From the NCBI RefSeq assembly GCF_017940815.1, contig NZ_JAGAXX010000017.1:1-38821 (forward strand): 38,821 nt of DNA, written 5' to 3'. Every line of letters starts with the position of its first letter. The first letter of the stretch is position 1. The notes beneath the pieces were generated by a model. It was given only the letters and a program-made list of their open reading frames with translations. It was not told the origin of the DNA and did no database searches. The DNA comes from Methanobrevibacter sp. Its GTDB lineage: Archaea; Methanobacteriota; Methanobacteria; Methanobacteriales; Methanobacteriaceae. This document shows positions 16,616-25,029 of the stretch, piece by piece. The position numbers were made by a program, and so were the translations under genes.

Positions 16616-17029
16616 ATGGCAATTGATGTTAGAAAACATAAAAAGAAATTGGATCAAAAGCCAAATATCAATTTAGTTCCGTTCATTGACATTCTTTTCA
16701 CAATAATGATTTTCTTAGTTGTCACTAGTAATTTTTCAGCTACTGATGTTCAAGCTGATGATGCTGCTAAGGACATTGACCAAGGCAGTGGAAAACCAAA
16801 TGTTACCGATGTTTCTGGTGATCAGGAATATTATGTCATGCCTGTCGCTAACTTGCATAAAGTTACTGTAGACGGTCAAGACCGCTCGGATGCGATAGCC
16901 GGAAGCGCCGTTGGTGTTCAAGCAAGAGTTATTGATGAAGGACAAGTTACTATCAAACCTGGTGAAATTGTAATTAAATGCCCTCCAGGAATTTCTGCAG
17001 ATAAGGCTGTCCAACGTCCTGAACTTTAA
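16616..17029 (+). CDS. ExbD/TolR-like biopolymer transport protein
   Basis: A 137-residue protein with a basic cytoplasmic N-terminus, one membrane helix (21-39) preceded by NINLVPFIDILFT, and an external domain. D25 in VPFIDILF is the conserved protonatable aspartate of the ExbD/TolR/MotB helix. The external part is only about 97 residues and includes an acidic, glycine-containing linker, then a strand-rich segment ending VQRPEL. No peptidoglycan-binding OmpA-type domain is present, so it is not MotB. It has a GGTGA ribosome site and stands 8 bp after the ExbB-like gene and 15 bp before purO, so these are one transcript. What the motor drives in a cell without an outer membrane is unknown. 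Confidence 0.85.
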   Translation: MAIDVRKHKKKLDQKPNINLVPFIDILFTIMIFLVVTSNFSATDVQADDAAKDIDQGSGKPNVTDVSGDQEYYVMPVANLHKVTVDGQDRSDAIAGSAVGVQARVIDEGQVTIKPGEIVIKCPPGISADKAVQRPEL

Positions 17030-17044
17030 ATTTGAGGAGTTAAA

Positions 17045-17671
17045 ATGTATACTGGAAGAATTTTATCAACTGGGATGAATTGTGATGGTAAACCTTTTGT
17101 GGCTTATAGGGTGTCAAGCAGGTCATTTCCAAATAGGAGATGTTTAAAATCTGATGATGCGGCAGCTATTGTTCCAAAGGAAGGTTTTGAAAATGATATT
17201 TATAAAAGTCCATATATAGCATACAACAGTATTTGCATTGTTGGTGATTTGGCTGTTGTATCAAATGGATCTCAAACTGATGTTATAGCTGATAAATTGG
17301 CTGTAGGGATGAATATTAAGGATGCGCTTGCATATTCTTTACTCACCATGGATTATGAGAAAGATGATTATAACACTCCAAGAATCGCAGCGGTTGTTAC
17401 AGCAAGTGCAGAAGAAGGTGAATATGACTGTTATGTCGGAATTGTAAACGACAAAAAAATATTGGTCGAGCAAGTTCCGTTTGGCGAAGCAGTATTCATT
17501 TCAACATACGGCAGTCAAGTGCCTGATAAAGTTGAGTTTGAAGCTAAGACATCTGAAGAAGCTGCAAAATATATTTTCGATGAGGGTGTTTTTGCAAACT
17601 ATGAAAAACCAGTAACTTCTTGTGCTGCTGTTTTTGATGGTGAATGGACTATTGATGTCTATAATCCATAA
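17045..17671 (+). CDS. purO: Archaeal IMP cyclohydrolase PurO
   Basis: A 208-residue enzyme that closes FAICAR to IMP, the last step of purine synthesis, replacing the cyclohydrolase part of bacterial PurH. The N-terminal [12 protein letters not shown] and the conserved [12 protein letters not shown] are the PurO signature, and the length (about 200) matches archaeal members. The start has GAGGAG seven bases upstream, 15 bp after the ExbD-like gene. The operon link between a purine enzyme, a putative ion-driven motor and F420 genes looks like shared expression rather than a common pathway. A T-rich stretch follows the stop codon without a good hairpin, so some termination before cofE is possible. 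Confidence 0.93.
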   Translation: MYTGRILSTGMNCDGKPFVAYRVSSRSFPNRRCLKSDDAAAIVPKEGFENDIYKSPYIAYNSICIVGDLAVVSNGSQTDVIADKLAVGMNIKDALAYSLLTMDYEKDDYNTPRIAAVVTASAEEGEYDCYVGIVNDKKILVEQVPFGEAVFISTYGSQVPDKVEFEAKTSEEAAKYIFDEGVFANYEKPVTSCAAVFDGEWTIDVYNP

Positions 17672-17709
17672 CTTTTTTCTTTTTTTTTAATTATTTTCAG
17701 ATGATTATT

Positions 17710-18474
17710 ATGAGTATTGAATTATTTGGCTTAGAAAACATTCCCATTATTGATGGGGATAGTGATATTTCACAGATTATTAAGGAGGCTATTGAAAAAC
17801 AAGGTTGCAATTTGAATCATGGGGACATTATTTTAATTGCTGAAACCTTAATTTCAAAAGCAGAGGAAAATTTCATTAAATTAGATGAATTAAACCCATC
17901 TGATGATGCTATTGAATTGGCAAATCAATCAGGCAAGGATCCGAAGATTGTCCAAGCGATTTTGGATGAATCAAATGAAGTGGTTCGTGTAGGTCCTAAT
18001 TTTATCATAACTGAAACAAAACATGGTTTCGTCTGTGCTAATGCAGGTATTGACGAGTCTAATGTTGGTGACGGTTTAGCCACTCCAATGCCTAAAAACG
18101 CTGATGAATCTGCAGCTGAGATTCGTAAATTTTTAGAACAGGAATTCGGTGAAGAGATTGCGGTTATTATCACTGACACTCAGGGAAGGGCGTTTAGGTT
18201 TGGAGCTATCGGAACTGCAATCGGATGCTCTGGAATTTCACCTATCTGGAAGAGAGTCGGTGAAAAGGATTTATATGGAAGGGAATTGGAAACCACTGAA
18301 ATTGCAACCTGTGACGAATTGTCCGCAGCTGCATCTCTTATAATGGGTCAGGCTGATGAAGGATTGCCTGCAGTTATCATCCGTGGTTTTGACAGTTTTG
18401 ACTTATTGAGAAATGAAAACTCATCCATTAAATCTGTTTTAATGCCAAAAGAGTTTGATGTATTTAGAAAATAA
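17710..18474 (+). CDS. cofE: Coenzyme F420-0:L-glutamate ligase
   Basis: A 254-residue enzyme that uses GTP to add L-glutamate residues to F420-0, making F420-1 and F420-2. Visible family marks are [13 protein letters not shown] at the N-terminus, [17 protein letters not shown] around residues 100-117, [20 protein letters not shown], and the C-terminal [12 protein letters not shown]. The length is typical for a free-standing CofE without the bacterial FMN-binding extension. The start chosen, ATG 17710, is preceded by a GATGAT partial ribosome site that overlaps an in-frame ATG at 17701; the latter would add three residues. cofD begins 8 bp downstream, so both F420 enzymes are made together. 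Confidence 0.93.
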   Translation: MSIELFGLENIPIIDGDSDISQIIKEAIEKQGCNLNHGDIILIAETLISKAEENFIKLDELNPSDDAIELANQSGKDPKIVQAILDESNEVVRVGPNFIITETKHGFVCANAGIDESNVGDGLATPMPKNADESAAEIRKFLEQEFGEEIAVIITDTQGRAFRFGAIGTAIGCSGISPIWKRVGEKDLYGRELETTEIATCDELSAAASLIMGQADEGLPAVIIRGFDSFDLLRNENSSIKSVLMPKEFDVFRK

Positions 18475-18482
18475 GTGATATT

Positions 18483-19388
18483 ATGATTACTGTTTTATCT
18501 GGAGGAACAGGAACTCCAAAATTATTGCAAGGAATAAAGGAAATAGTCGACCCGGAAGAGTTGACAATCATTGTCAATACTTTGGAAAACGATTATTTTT
18601 CAGGGGTTTATGTCTCAGCAGACATTGATACAGTATTGTATACCATGTCTGACATGATTAACGATGAGCTGTGGTATGGTGTTAAGGACGATACTTTCAT
18701 TACTCATGAGCGTCTTGAAGAAATTGGCTGTCCCGAACTGTTGCGCATTGGTGACATTGACAGAGCCACCAAAATACAGAAGACTCAACTTATGGAAAAA
18801 GTTGGACTTGCAAAAGCCTGTGAGATTCAAGCTAAAAATATGGGAATCAAATCAAGAATCATCCCCATGAGCGAAGAGCAGTCTGACATAAAAATCATTT
18901 CAGACATTGGAGAATTGGAATTTCATGACTTCTTAATCAAGCACCAGTCTCAACCGGAGGTTTTGGATGTTAAGTTTTCAAATGTAACTCCTTCTCCAGG
19001 TGTTGTTGATGCAATAAAAAATTCCGATGCGGTAGTTATTGGACCTTCAAATCCTGTCACTTCAATTTCACCAATATTGTCTTTGGAAGGTGTTCGTGAT
19101 GTTCTAAAAGACACATATGTTGTGGCAGTATCTCCAATTATAGGCTCTGATGCTGTTTCAGGTCCTGCAAGCAAATTCATGAAGGCTTTGAACATAGATG
19201 TTTCTTCAGTTGGTGTTGCATCATTATACTCTGATTTTTTAGATAATATTGTTGTTGACGATAAAGATTCTAATCTAAAATCACAATTAAATCAAATAGT
19301 TAATAAGGTAACAGTTACAAATACAATAATGAATAGTTTAGATGCTAAGAAAAATTTGGCACAAAAAATTATAGAGAGTATTCCTTAG
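18483..19388 (+). CDS. cofD: 2-phospho-L-lactate transferase (F420 biosynthesis)
   Basis: A 301-residue enzyme that transfers the phospholactyl group from lactyl-2-diphospho-5'-guanosine to FO, giving F420-0. The N-terminal [16 protein letters not shown] is the CofD nucleotide-binding loop, followed by [20 protein letters not shown] with the conserved asparagines and Asp. [12 protein letters not shown] and [11 protein letters not shown] occur near residues 170-200. The length is typical of archaeal CofD. A GTGAT ribosome site lies 3-8 bases before the ATG. The gene is 8 bp after cofE, and GTP cyclohydrolase III follows after 19 bp. No odd residues are seen. Confidence 0.95.
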   Translation: MITVLSGGTGTPKLLQGIKEIVDPEELTIIVNTLENDYFSGVYVSADIDTVLYTMSDMINDELWYGVKDDTFITHERLEEIGCPELLRIGDIDRATKIQKTQLMEKVGLAKACEIQAKNMGIKSRIIPMSEEQSDIKIISDIGELEFHDFLIKHQSQPEVLDVKFSNVTPSPGVVDAIKNSDAVVIGPSNPVTSISPILSLEGVRDVLKDTYVVAVSPIIGSDAVSGPASKFMKALNIDVSSVGVASLYSDFLDNIVVDDKDSNLKSQLNQIVNKVTVTNTIMNSLDAKKNLAQKIIESIP

Positions 19389-19407
19389 TGAAAGAGGCGG
19401 ATATCGT

Positions 19408-20169
19408 ATGATACAAATGACATTAATACAAATTGACAATTACGGTCCTTGGACAGTTACTCCAAGGCCTAGAACTGAATCTGACTTACAAATGCTTCAA
19501 GCAAATTTATTTGCTGACTTAAATAATCATTTCGGTAATAAAAAAGGATTAGTTTTCTTTACAAGATTTGATAATTTACTTGCGATTTCAAACGGTCTTG
19601 ATGAGGAAGACCACTTAAGAATTCAAAGATCAATCAGAAACAGATACCCAATCACTGTAAGTATGGGTGTTGGTGCTGCTGAAACTCCTCACGAAGCTCA
19701 AAAATTAGCAACTATTGCTCTTCAAAAAGCAGGAAGTGCTCAATCAGGTGAAAGGAAAGAAATTTTGGCTATTGACAGTTTAGTTTCAGAAGAAGACAGT
19801 TATGTTCAAGCAGCTCACATTGACATCAACAGTGTAACTGAAACCTTAACCGATATTGAATCTGCTTTTGATACAAGTTTCATGGTTAACAAAGCTCAAC
19901 ACTATTTGATGACCAAATTAATCAAAAGAGGAGCATTGTTATTCTTCATTGGAGGAGACAACTTCATGTCTCCATGTAATGGATTAAGCGAACAAGATAT
20001 CGAAGATATCATGGTCGAAATTGATGAAGAAATTGGTATCAAACTTAAAGCAGGTATTGGAAGAGGTAAAAACGCTGAAGATGCAGCATACATGGCTGAT
20101 ATTGGTCTTGAAGAAATCCGTGCACATAATAATGAAATGTGGACTTGGGTTGTCGAAAAAGAGTACTGA
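19408..20169 (+). CDS. gch3: GTP cyclohydrolase III
   Basis: A 253-residue enzyme that hydrolyses GTP to the formamidopyrimidine FAPy, the first step of archaeal riboflavin and F420 chromophore synthesis. The fold is a tandem pair of GGDEF-like (palm) modules, and both repeats are visible: [15 protein letters not shown] near residue 50 and [15 protein letters not shown] near residue 180, each followed by the glycine-rich stretch VSMGVGA or KAGIGRG. The length is typical. The ATG at 19408 has a GAGGCGG stretch upstream; the ATG at 19417 is an alternative. Its position after cofE and cofD connects early and late F420 steps in one operon. The Dus-like gene follows after 9 bp. Confidence 0.93.
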   Translation: MIQMTLIQIDNYGPWTVTPRPRTESDLQMLQANLFADLNNHFGNKKGLVFFTRFDNLLAISNGLDEEDHLRIQRSIRNRYPITVSMGVGAAETPHEAQKLATIALQKAGSAQSGERKEILAIDSLVSEEDSYVQAAHIDINSVTETLTDIESAFDTSFMVNKAQHYLMTKLIKRGALLFFIGGDNFMSPCNGLSEQDIEDIMVEIDEEIGIKLKAGIGRGKNAEDAAYMADIGLEEIRAHNNEMWTWVVEKEY

Positions 20170-20178
20170 GGATGCATC

Positions 20179-20910
20179 ATGATTAAGGTAGTTGCACCAA
20201 TGGCAGGAATAACTGATGCTGAGTTTTTAAACAAGGTTATTCCTTATGGTTTTGATGTGGCTACTTTAGGTGGATACAGTTTGGATCAACCTACAATTGA
20301 TGCAAGCAGAAAAATTATCGAAAGGGGAAGAAATGAATTTGATTTTTCCCTGGATGAGATTTTTTCACATATTGAAAGTGAAGTAAACTCAATTAAAAAA
20401 GTTCACAGTAATGTAAAGGTTTCAGCAAATGTGCGTGCAACAACTCCTCGGCCACTTATCAAAGCGGGGAATATAAAAAATTTAGATATTATTGAAATTA
20501 ATTGTCATTGTCGCCAAGATGAAATTGTAGCTATTGGTTGTGGTCAAGAAATGTTAAATCGTCAGGATTTAGCAGATTTCATTTCTGAAGTTGTTGATAA
20601 TGTTGATAGCGAAGTTTCAGTTAAGATTAGGGCAAATGTCGAAGGTATTGATACATTGGCCATTGCTCATTTAATTGAAGATGCAGGCGCTGACTATTTG
20701 CATATTGATGCTATGAAAAAAGGTGTCTTTGAGGCGGACTGGGAACTTTTAACTGAAATCTGTAATAATGTTGATATAAAAGTTATTGGAAATAATTCTG
20801 TAAACTCTCGTGAAAATCTTGAAAAAATGATTGATACGGGAGTTGATGGGTTTTCAATAGCTCGTTCAGTTATTTCAGGCAATTTGGACTTTGATATTTC
20901 TAATTTTTAA
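20179..20910 (+). CDS. Dus/dihydroorotate-dehydrogenase-like TIM-barrel flavoprotein of unknown substrate
   Basis: A 243-residue TIM barrel related to tRNA-dihydrouridine synthases. The N-terminal VVAPMAGITDAEF is a close match to the Dus flavin-binding strand, VSVKIRANVEG corresponds to the substrate-side strand, and VIGNNSVNSRENL then DGFSIARSVI correspond to the C-terminal phosphate-binding part. In place of the Dus NMGCP active-site loop it has EINCHCRQDE, with two cysteines around a histidine. It also lacks the C-terminal helical tRNA-binding domain, being about 100 residues shorter than Dus. The reaction is therefore not assigned. It starts nine bases after GTP cyclohydrolase III with a GAGGATG ribosome site, so a function linked to F420, flavin or pterin metabolism is plausible. 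Confidence 0.75.
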   Translation: MIKVVAPMAGITDAEFLNKVIPYGFDVATLGGYSLDQPTIDASRKIIERGRNEFDFSLDEIFSHIESEVNSIKKVHSNVKVSANVRATTPRPLIKAGNIKNLDIIEINCHCRQDEIVAIGCGQEMLNRQDLADFISEVVDNVDSEVSVKIRANVEGIDTLAIAHLIEDAGADYLHIDAMKKGVFEADWELLTEICNNVDIKVIGNNSVNSRENLEKMIDTGVDGFSIARSVISGNLDFDISNF

Positions 20911-20982
20911 TTTATTAAAACAATTGTTATTAGTAAACCTTATTAATAGTTTAAAATAAAAATTATCTTAATAGGTGATTTC

Positions 20983-22584
20983 ATGGATTTTATTACACTT
21001 AAGAATGTTACAAAAACTTTTGATGGTGTTGATGTTCTTAAAGATATTAATTTGAAGATTAATGAAGGAGAGACTTTAGGTATATTAGGACGTAGTGGAA
21101 GTGGAAAATCAGTTTTAATCAACATGCTTAGAGGTACATTGGATTATAAGCCTGATGCAGGTAATATTATTTTCAATGTCGCTGTTTGTCCTGATTGTTT
21201 GGCTGTAGAGTCACCATCTCACAATGGTGAAAAATGTAGCTGCGGAGGAACATTCGAGGTAAAAGAAGTTGATTTCTTCAATGCTGAAAGAAAATTATTT
21301 GCAAGTATCAAAAGAAGAATTTCCATTATGTTACAACGTAACTTCGCATTATATGACGAAGAAACTGTAATTGAAAATGTAATGAGGGCTATGCCTGACA
21401 CATATGAACATGAAGAAAGTTTATATGCTGCTTTAGAATTATTAGAAATGGTTCAAATGAACCATAGGATTACTCACATTGCTCGTGACTTAAGTGGGGG
21501 AGAAAAGCAAAGGGTAGTGCTTGCAAGACAATTGGCTAAAAATCCAATGATGTTTTTAGCAGATGAACCTACCGGTACTTTAGACCCACAAACTGCTGTA
21601 AAACTTCACAATACCTTAAAAGAAGGTGTAAAAGATGAAGGAATCACCATGCTAATCACTTCTCACTGGCCTGAAGTAATGACTGAACTTGCTGACAATG
21701 TAATTTGGCTCGAAGATGGTCAAATCAAGGAGGAAGGTGATCCTCAAGTTATTGTAGATAAATTCATGGAAACTGTTCCAGTCCCTGAAAAACCAGAAAT
21801 TCCTGAATTCGGTGAGCCTGAAGTGGTTTTAGAAGATGTTAAAAAGCATTATTATTCAATTGAACGTGGTGTTGTTAAGGCAGTAGATGGAATCAGCTTA
21901 ACCATCAATAAAGAAGAGATATTTGGTATTGTAGGATTAAGTGGTTCCGGTAAAACAACCACAACCAGAATGTTGATGGGATTAACTGAGCCAAGTGGAG
22001 GTAACATTGAAATCAAACTTGGTGATGAATGGATTGACATGACAAAAGTAGGTCCTCTCAACCGTGGACGTATCATGCCTTACATCGGATTATTACATCA
22101 AGAATATTCATTATATCCTCACAGAACAATCTTAGGTAACTTGACCGATGCAATTAGTTTAGATTTACCTGCAGAATTCGGTAAAATTAAAGCTATTCAC
22201 GCATTAACAACTGTTGGTTTCACTGATGATGTGGCAGTAAACATCCTGGATAAATATCCTGACCAATTAAGTGTAGGGGAAAGACACAGGGTTGCTCTTG
22301 CACAAGTTTTAATCAAAGAACCTAAACTCATTGTTTTAGATGAACCTACAGGAACAATGGATCCTGTAACAAGAGTTATTGTAACTGACTCTATCTTGAA
22401 AGCTCGTACCGAATTAGAACAAACATTCATTATCATTTCTCACGATATGGACTTTGTTTTAGATGTTTGTGACAGGGCAGCTTTAATGAGAGGAGGTAAA
22501 CTCCTAGACATAGGTACTCCTGAAGATATTGTTGAACAATTAACTCCTGATGAAAAAGAAGACATGCTTAAAGAAAACAGATAA
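20983..22584 (+). CDS. atwA: Methyl-coenzyme M reductase activation component A2 (twin ABC ATPase)
   Basis: A 533-residue soluble twin ABC ATPase without membrane domains. The first cassette has Walker A GRSGSGKS (36-43), signature LSGGEKQR and Walker [13 protein letters not shown]. The second has GLSGSGKTT (around residue 326), signature LSVGERHR and Walker [13 protein letters not shown]. Component A2 uses ATP with the McrC/A3a complex to activate MCR by reducing its nickel F430. Between Walker A and signature of the first cassette is a small insert with C69, C72, C85 and C87, a likely zinc or iron-sulfur knuckle that is a useful family mark. A GGTGAT ribosome site lies six bases before the ATG. 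It is convergent with the metallopeptidase gene. Confidence 0.92.
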   Translation: MDFITLKNVTKTFDGVDVLKDINLKINEGETLGILGRSGSGKSVLINMLRGTLDYKPDAGNIIFNVAVCPDCLAVESPSHNGEKCSCGGTFEVKEVDFFNAERKLFASIKRRISIMLQRNFALYDEETVIENVMRAMPDTYEHEESLYAALELLEMVQMNHRITHIARDLSGGEKQRVVLARQLAKNPMMFLADEPTGTLDPQTAVKLHNTLKEGVKDEGITMLITSHWPEVMTELADNVIWLEDGQIKEEGDPQVIVDKFMETVPVPEKPEIPEFGEPEVVLEDVKKHYYSIERGVVKAVDGISLTINKEEIFGIVGLSGSGKTTTTRMLMGLTEPSGGNIEIKLGDEWIDMTKVGPLNRGRIMPYIGLLHQEYSLYPHRTILGNLTDAISLDLPAEFGKIKAIHALTTVGFTDDVAVNILDKYPDQLSVGERHRVALAQVLIKEPKLIVLDEPTGTMDPVTRVIVTDSILKARTELEQTFIIISHDMDFVLDVCDRAALMRGGKLLDIGTPEDIVEQLTPDEKEDMLKENR

Positions 22585-22588
22585 CTTC

Positions 22589-23278
22589 TTATTCATTCAA
22601 TATTTTTTTTATTTTTTTCCAGTCTGGACAAAACTTGTCCATTAACTTTTTAAATTTTTTTCCATGATTGAATTCTATAAGATGGCACAATTCATGGATA
22701 GTTACATATTCCAGGCAAATTGGATTTTTTTTTGCAAGATTTAAGTTAAGTGTTATTCTTCCGTCCTGCTTGCAGTTTCCCCAATTTTTCATTTTGCGGA
22801 CTGTAACGCTTGTAGGTTTCCTTCCGACAATCTTAACGCAATTGTCCAATGTTTGAGGTATTGCTTTTTTCAGCTCTTCACGGTAAAACTCGTCAAGGAT
22901 ATTTTTTCTTTTCTCTATTGTGCTTCTTTTTGGCACGGGCAAATAAATCAACGACTTTTCCTCATCGATTATGACACGTTTAATGTTGTCATTTTTAATT
23001 AGCTGTAATGTGTAATCCTTTCCCCAAACTTGGTGGGTCTCTCCATTGGTGTATTTTAAGGGGGCCTTTATCTTGTTTTCAGAAATCAGCCTTTGCTTTT
23101 CCAAAATCCATTCTTTTCTAGATTTGACAAAATCAGCTATGTCTATATCTGATAGGAACAAAGGTGCGGAAACCTTAACCTCTCCGTTGGAAGGATTAAT
23201 TCGAAGATACATGTTTTTAATGTTTTTGCGGTATAATGTGATGGTAATGCCTTCGATTGAAATTCTTTCTTTTGCCAT
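22589..23278 (-). CDS. YgjP-type (DUF45) zinc metallopeptidase
   Basis: A 229-residue protein of the DUF45/YgjP family, relatives of SprT and M48 peptidases. The zinc site TIHELCHLIEFNHGKKF (HExxH plus a third His) is near residue 190, preceded by the conserved basic segment RKMKNWGNCKQDGRITLNLNL and followed by the typical WKKIKKILN end. The length is normal. Function is not well established for the family; some members are tied to restriction enzymes, but none is seen here. No Shine-Dalgarno stands before the ATG; the gene starts 32 bp after the small membrane protein gene on the same strand. It converges with atwA, with stop codons 4 bases apart. Confidence 0.85.
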   Translation of the reverse strand: MAKERISIEGITITLYRKNIKNMYLRINPSNGEVKVSAPLFLSDIDIADFVKSRKEWILEKQRLISENKIKAPLKYTNGETHQVWGKDYTLQLIKNDNIKRVIIDEEKSLIYLPVPKRSTIEKRKNILDEFYREELKKAIPQTLDNCVKIVGRKPTSVTVRKMKNWGNCKQDGRITLNLNLAKKNPICLEYVTIHELCHLIEFNHGKKFKKLMDKFCPDWKKIKKILNE

Positions 23279-23293
23279 ATATAAAAATAAGTA

Positions 23294-23315
23294 AATAAGG
23301 TTAAAAAACCTTATT
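23294..23315 (-). terminator. Stop-codon hairpin after the duplicated membrane protein
   Basis: A 9-bp perfect stem (23294-23302 with 23307-23315) has a 4-base loop. The TAA stop on the minus strand (23311-23313) is in the arm. Only five T residues follow (23283-23287), and the next gene starts at 23278, so termination may be partial or the hairpin may act in mRNA processing. Confidence 0.45.
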
Positions 23316-23769
23316 GATTCATAGGGTCAAACCTGAATACCTTTTTTGCAAGTCCGAATCCTATTGGGTATATTACGATGTTGATTAGCAGGTATGCGGT
23401 TACCCATCTTACCGGCCATAGGTAGAACAGCATGTCTACAGGCATTCCCATTGGAAGACCGAATATTGCCGCCATGATAAAGCTCATCATCAGGCTTATG
23501 AAAAATGCCGCAGGATTCCAAAGGCCCATTCCGTAACGGTCAGGATTGAAATGGAATACCTTTTCGGCCAATCCGAATCCTATTGGGTATATTGCGATGT
23601 TGATTAGCAGGTATGCGGTTACCCATCTTACCGGCCACAGTATTAGGCACAGGTCCCATTCAAGGCCGGGAATGTTTAAAATGTATGGAACAAACATTCC
23701 AAAGATTATTGCCATAATCATGCTCATCATTAGGCTTATGAAGAATGCGGCAGGGTTCCAAAGTCTCAT
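23311..23769 (-). CDS. Small membrane protein made of two near-identical halves (DUF2798-like)
   Basis: A 152-residue hydrophobic protein built from two copies of a module of about 75 residues. Each copy begins LWNPAAFFISLMMS and ends with PVRWVTAYLLIN followed by an IYPIGFGLA-type segment. Each half has two membrane helices, so four in all. The start is the ATG at 23767-23769, with a GGAGG site six bases upstream; the upstream TTG lies beyond the usual spacing. The repeat is also strong at the DNA level (about 23345-23418 against 23565-23638), which implies recent duplication or gene conversion. The layout resembles DUF2798, whose function is unknown. Confidence 0.8.
   Translation of the reverse strand: MRLWNPAAFFISLMMSMIMAIIFGMFVPYILNIPGLEWDLCLILWPVRWVTAYLLINIAIYPIGFGLAEKVFHFNPDRYGMGLWNPAAFFISLMMSFIMAAIFGLPMGMPVDMLFYLWPVRWVTAYLLINIVIYPIGFGLAKKVFRFDPMNQ
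23345..23638. repeat. Direct DNA repeat inside the duplicated membrane protein gene
   Basis: The two halves of the gene share nearly identical DNA. About 75 bases around 23345-23418 and 23565-23638 differ at few positions, and a shorter block near 23480-23530 matches 23720-23770. The unit spacing is about 220-240 bp. Third-codon positions are mostly unchanged in the first block, which points to recent copying rather than protein-level selection alone. Confidence 0.75.
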
Positions 23770-23924
23770 CTTCAACCTCCATTTTTTTATCTTTTATTAA
23801 TTAATGAATTTGAAGTTAATAATAGTTTCCATAAAAAAGATTATATATTCATTGTTCAAATAAATTATATTAATATTTTATATTTATATGAATATTATTT
23901 TGAAAATTAGTTTGGAGGATTATT

Positions 23925-24407
23925 ATGACTTGGGAAGATGCACCATCTCATATTTGTAGAGGGGGAGATGTTAGAGGACTTGCTTTTTGTTGTCCTCCAG
24001 TAAAACCATGCCCAGTTTTAAACGCATTACAGGAAGTTAATTTAACTCCTCAAGAGTATGTTAATATTAAAATTCAATTCGGAAGAGAGACTAGATTAGG
24101 TGAAGGAGCTGGAACTTGTTTCGGGTCACTTGTTTGGTGTTGCAAACCATCAAAGCCATGCCCCTTGAGAGACATGACCTTAAACAATATGGGTATGAGC
24201 CATGATGAATATTTGGACTTGAAAAAACAATTGTCTGAAAGGTTAGTTGGCGTAAAAAAACCTGATCCTGATGAAAGAGCTGAAGCATTAGCTGAAACAT
24301 TCAACATATCTAAACTCGAAGCAATGAATGTTTTGACTGAATGCAATAATGATTTAAGAGCAGCAGTTAAAGTATTGCATGCCAAATCATTAGAGACTTC
24401 TGATTAA
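23925..24407 (+). CDS. Methanogenesis marker protein 9-like Cys-rich protein
   Basis: A 160-residue protein that matches what I recall of the methanogenesis marker 9 domain, a conserved protein of unknown function in methanogens. Residues 11-79 hold two similar four-cysteine sets: C11, C22, C23, C29 and C65, C72, C73, C79, each ending in a CCxPxKPCP motif, so two metal or iron-sulfur sites are likely. Residues about 117-153 ([20 protein letters not shown] and following) look like a small UBA-type three-helix domain. A GGAGG site lies seven bases before the ATG. The precorrin-2 dehydrogenase gene starts one base after its stop codon, linking it to tetrapyrrole (F430) synthesis. The family name is from memory; the cysteine pattern is seen directly. 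Confidence 0.75.
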   Translation: MTWEDAPSHICRGGDVRGLAFCCPPVKPCPVLNALQEVNLTPQEYVNIKIQFGRETRLGEGAGTCFGSLVWCCKPSKPCPLRDMTLNNMGMSHDEYLDLKKQLSERLVGVKKPDPDERAEALAETFNISKLEAMNVLTECNNDLRAAVKVLHAKSLETSD

Positions 24408-24408
24408 A

Positions 24409-25029
24409 ATGGATTGGACTTCTCTTTATTTGAAAACTTCAGGTTTGAATGTTTTTATTTTAGGCACAGGTGAGGTTGCAACCAGACGTGCAAATAAATT
24501 TTTAGACCACGGAGCCTGTGTCAAGTTGGCGGGAAAGAATTTGGATGATGAGTTGAAAGATAAGGGGGCTATACTGTGCTCCACTCAAGATGTTGAAGAA
24601 TTGGTCGAATGGTCCGATTTGGTTGTGGTCGCTAGCGGTGATGAGAAGTTATGCAATCATGTTTCTGAGATTTCTAAAGATAAACTGCTCAATCGTGCAG
24701 ATTACCCTCAGGAGGGCAATGTCATTGTTCCGACAAGTTTCAATATTGGGGAAATTGAGATATCTATTTTTACTAATGGCAAAAGCCCACTGATGGCAAG
24801 ACAGTTGCGCAAAAAAATCCAATCAATAATCACTGAAGAGGACATATTGGAAATTGAGCTTCAGGATTATGCTAGAAATAGATTGAAGGAAGTTGTCGAT
24901 GACCAGAAAGAGCGCAGAAGTTATCTTTATGAAATTCTTGATGATGAAAAGATTAATGACCTGATTAATGAAAGAGAGATTGGTCAGGCTAAGGGTTATA
25001 TTGATGAGTTTATAAGGGGATTACAGTGA
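24409..25029 (+). CDS. Precorrin-2 dehydrogenase / sirohydrochlorin synthase (CysG N-terminal-like)
   Basis: A 206-residue protein corresponding to the NAD-dependent dehydrogenase part of siroheme synthase, which oxidises precorrin-2 to sirohydrochlorin, the branch point to siroheme, cobamides and F430. The Rossmann loop VFILGTGEVATRRANKFLDH is at residues 15-34, followed by ADYPQEGNVIVPTSFNIGEI and SPLMARQLRKKI, which are typical of this family. There is no methyltransferase domain, so it is the stand-alone archaeal form; ferrochelatase activity cannot be judged. It begins one base after the marker-9 gene and its TGA overlaps the GTG start of hemA (GTGA), so the three are translationally linked. 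Confidence 0.88.
   Translation: MDWTSLYLKTSGLNVFILGTGEVATRRANKFLDHGACVKLAGKNLDDELKDKGAILCSTQDVEELVEWSDLVVVASGDEKLCNHVSEISKDKLLNRADYPQEGNVIVPTSFNIGEIEISIFTNGKSPLMARQLRKKIQSIITEEDILEIELQDYARNRLKEVVDDQKERRSYLYEILDDEKINDLINEREIGQAKGYIDEFIRGLQ

Noticed and set aside
23311-23769. Direct repeats as remains of an insertion sequence or CRISPR
   Set aside because: The repeats are in frame and encode two copies of the same membrane module, with no transposase, terminal inverted repeats or spacer pattern.
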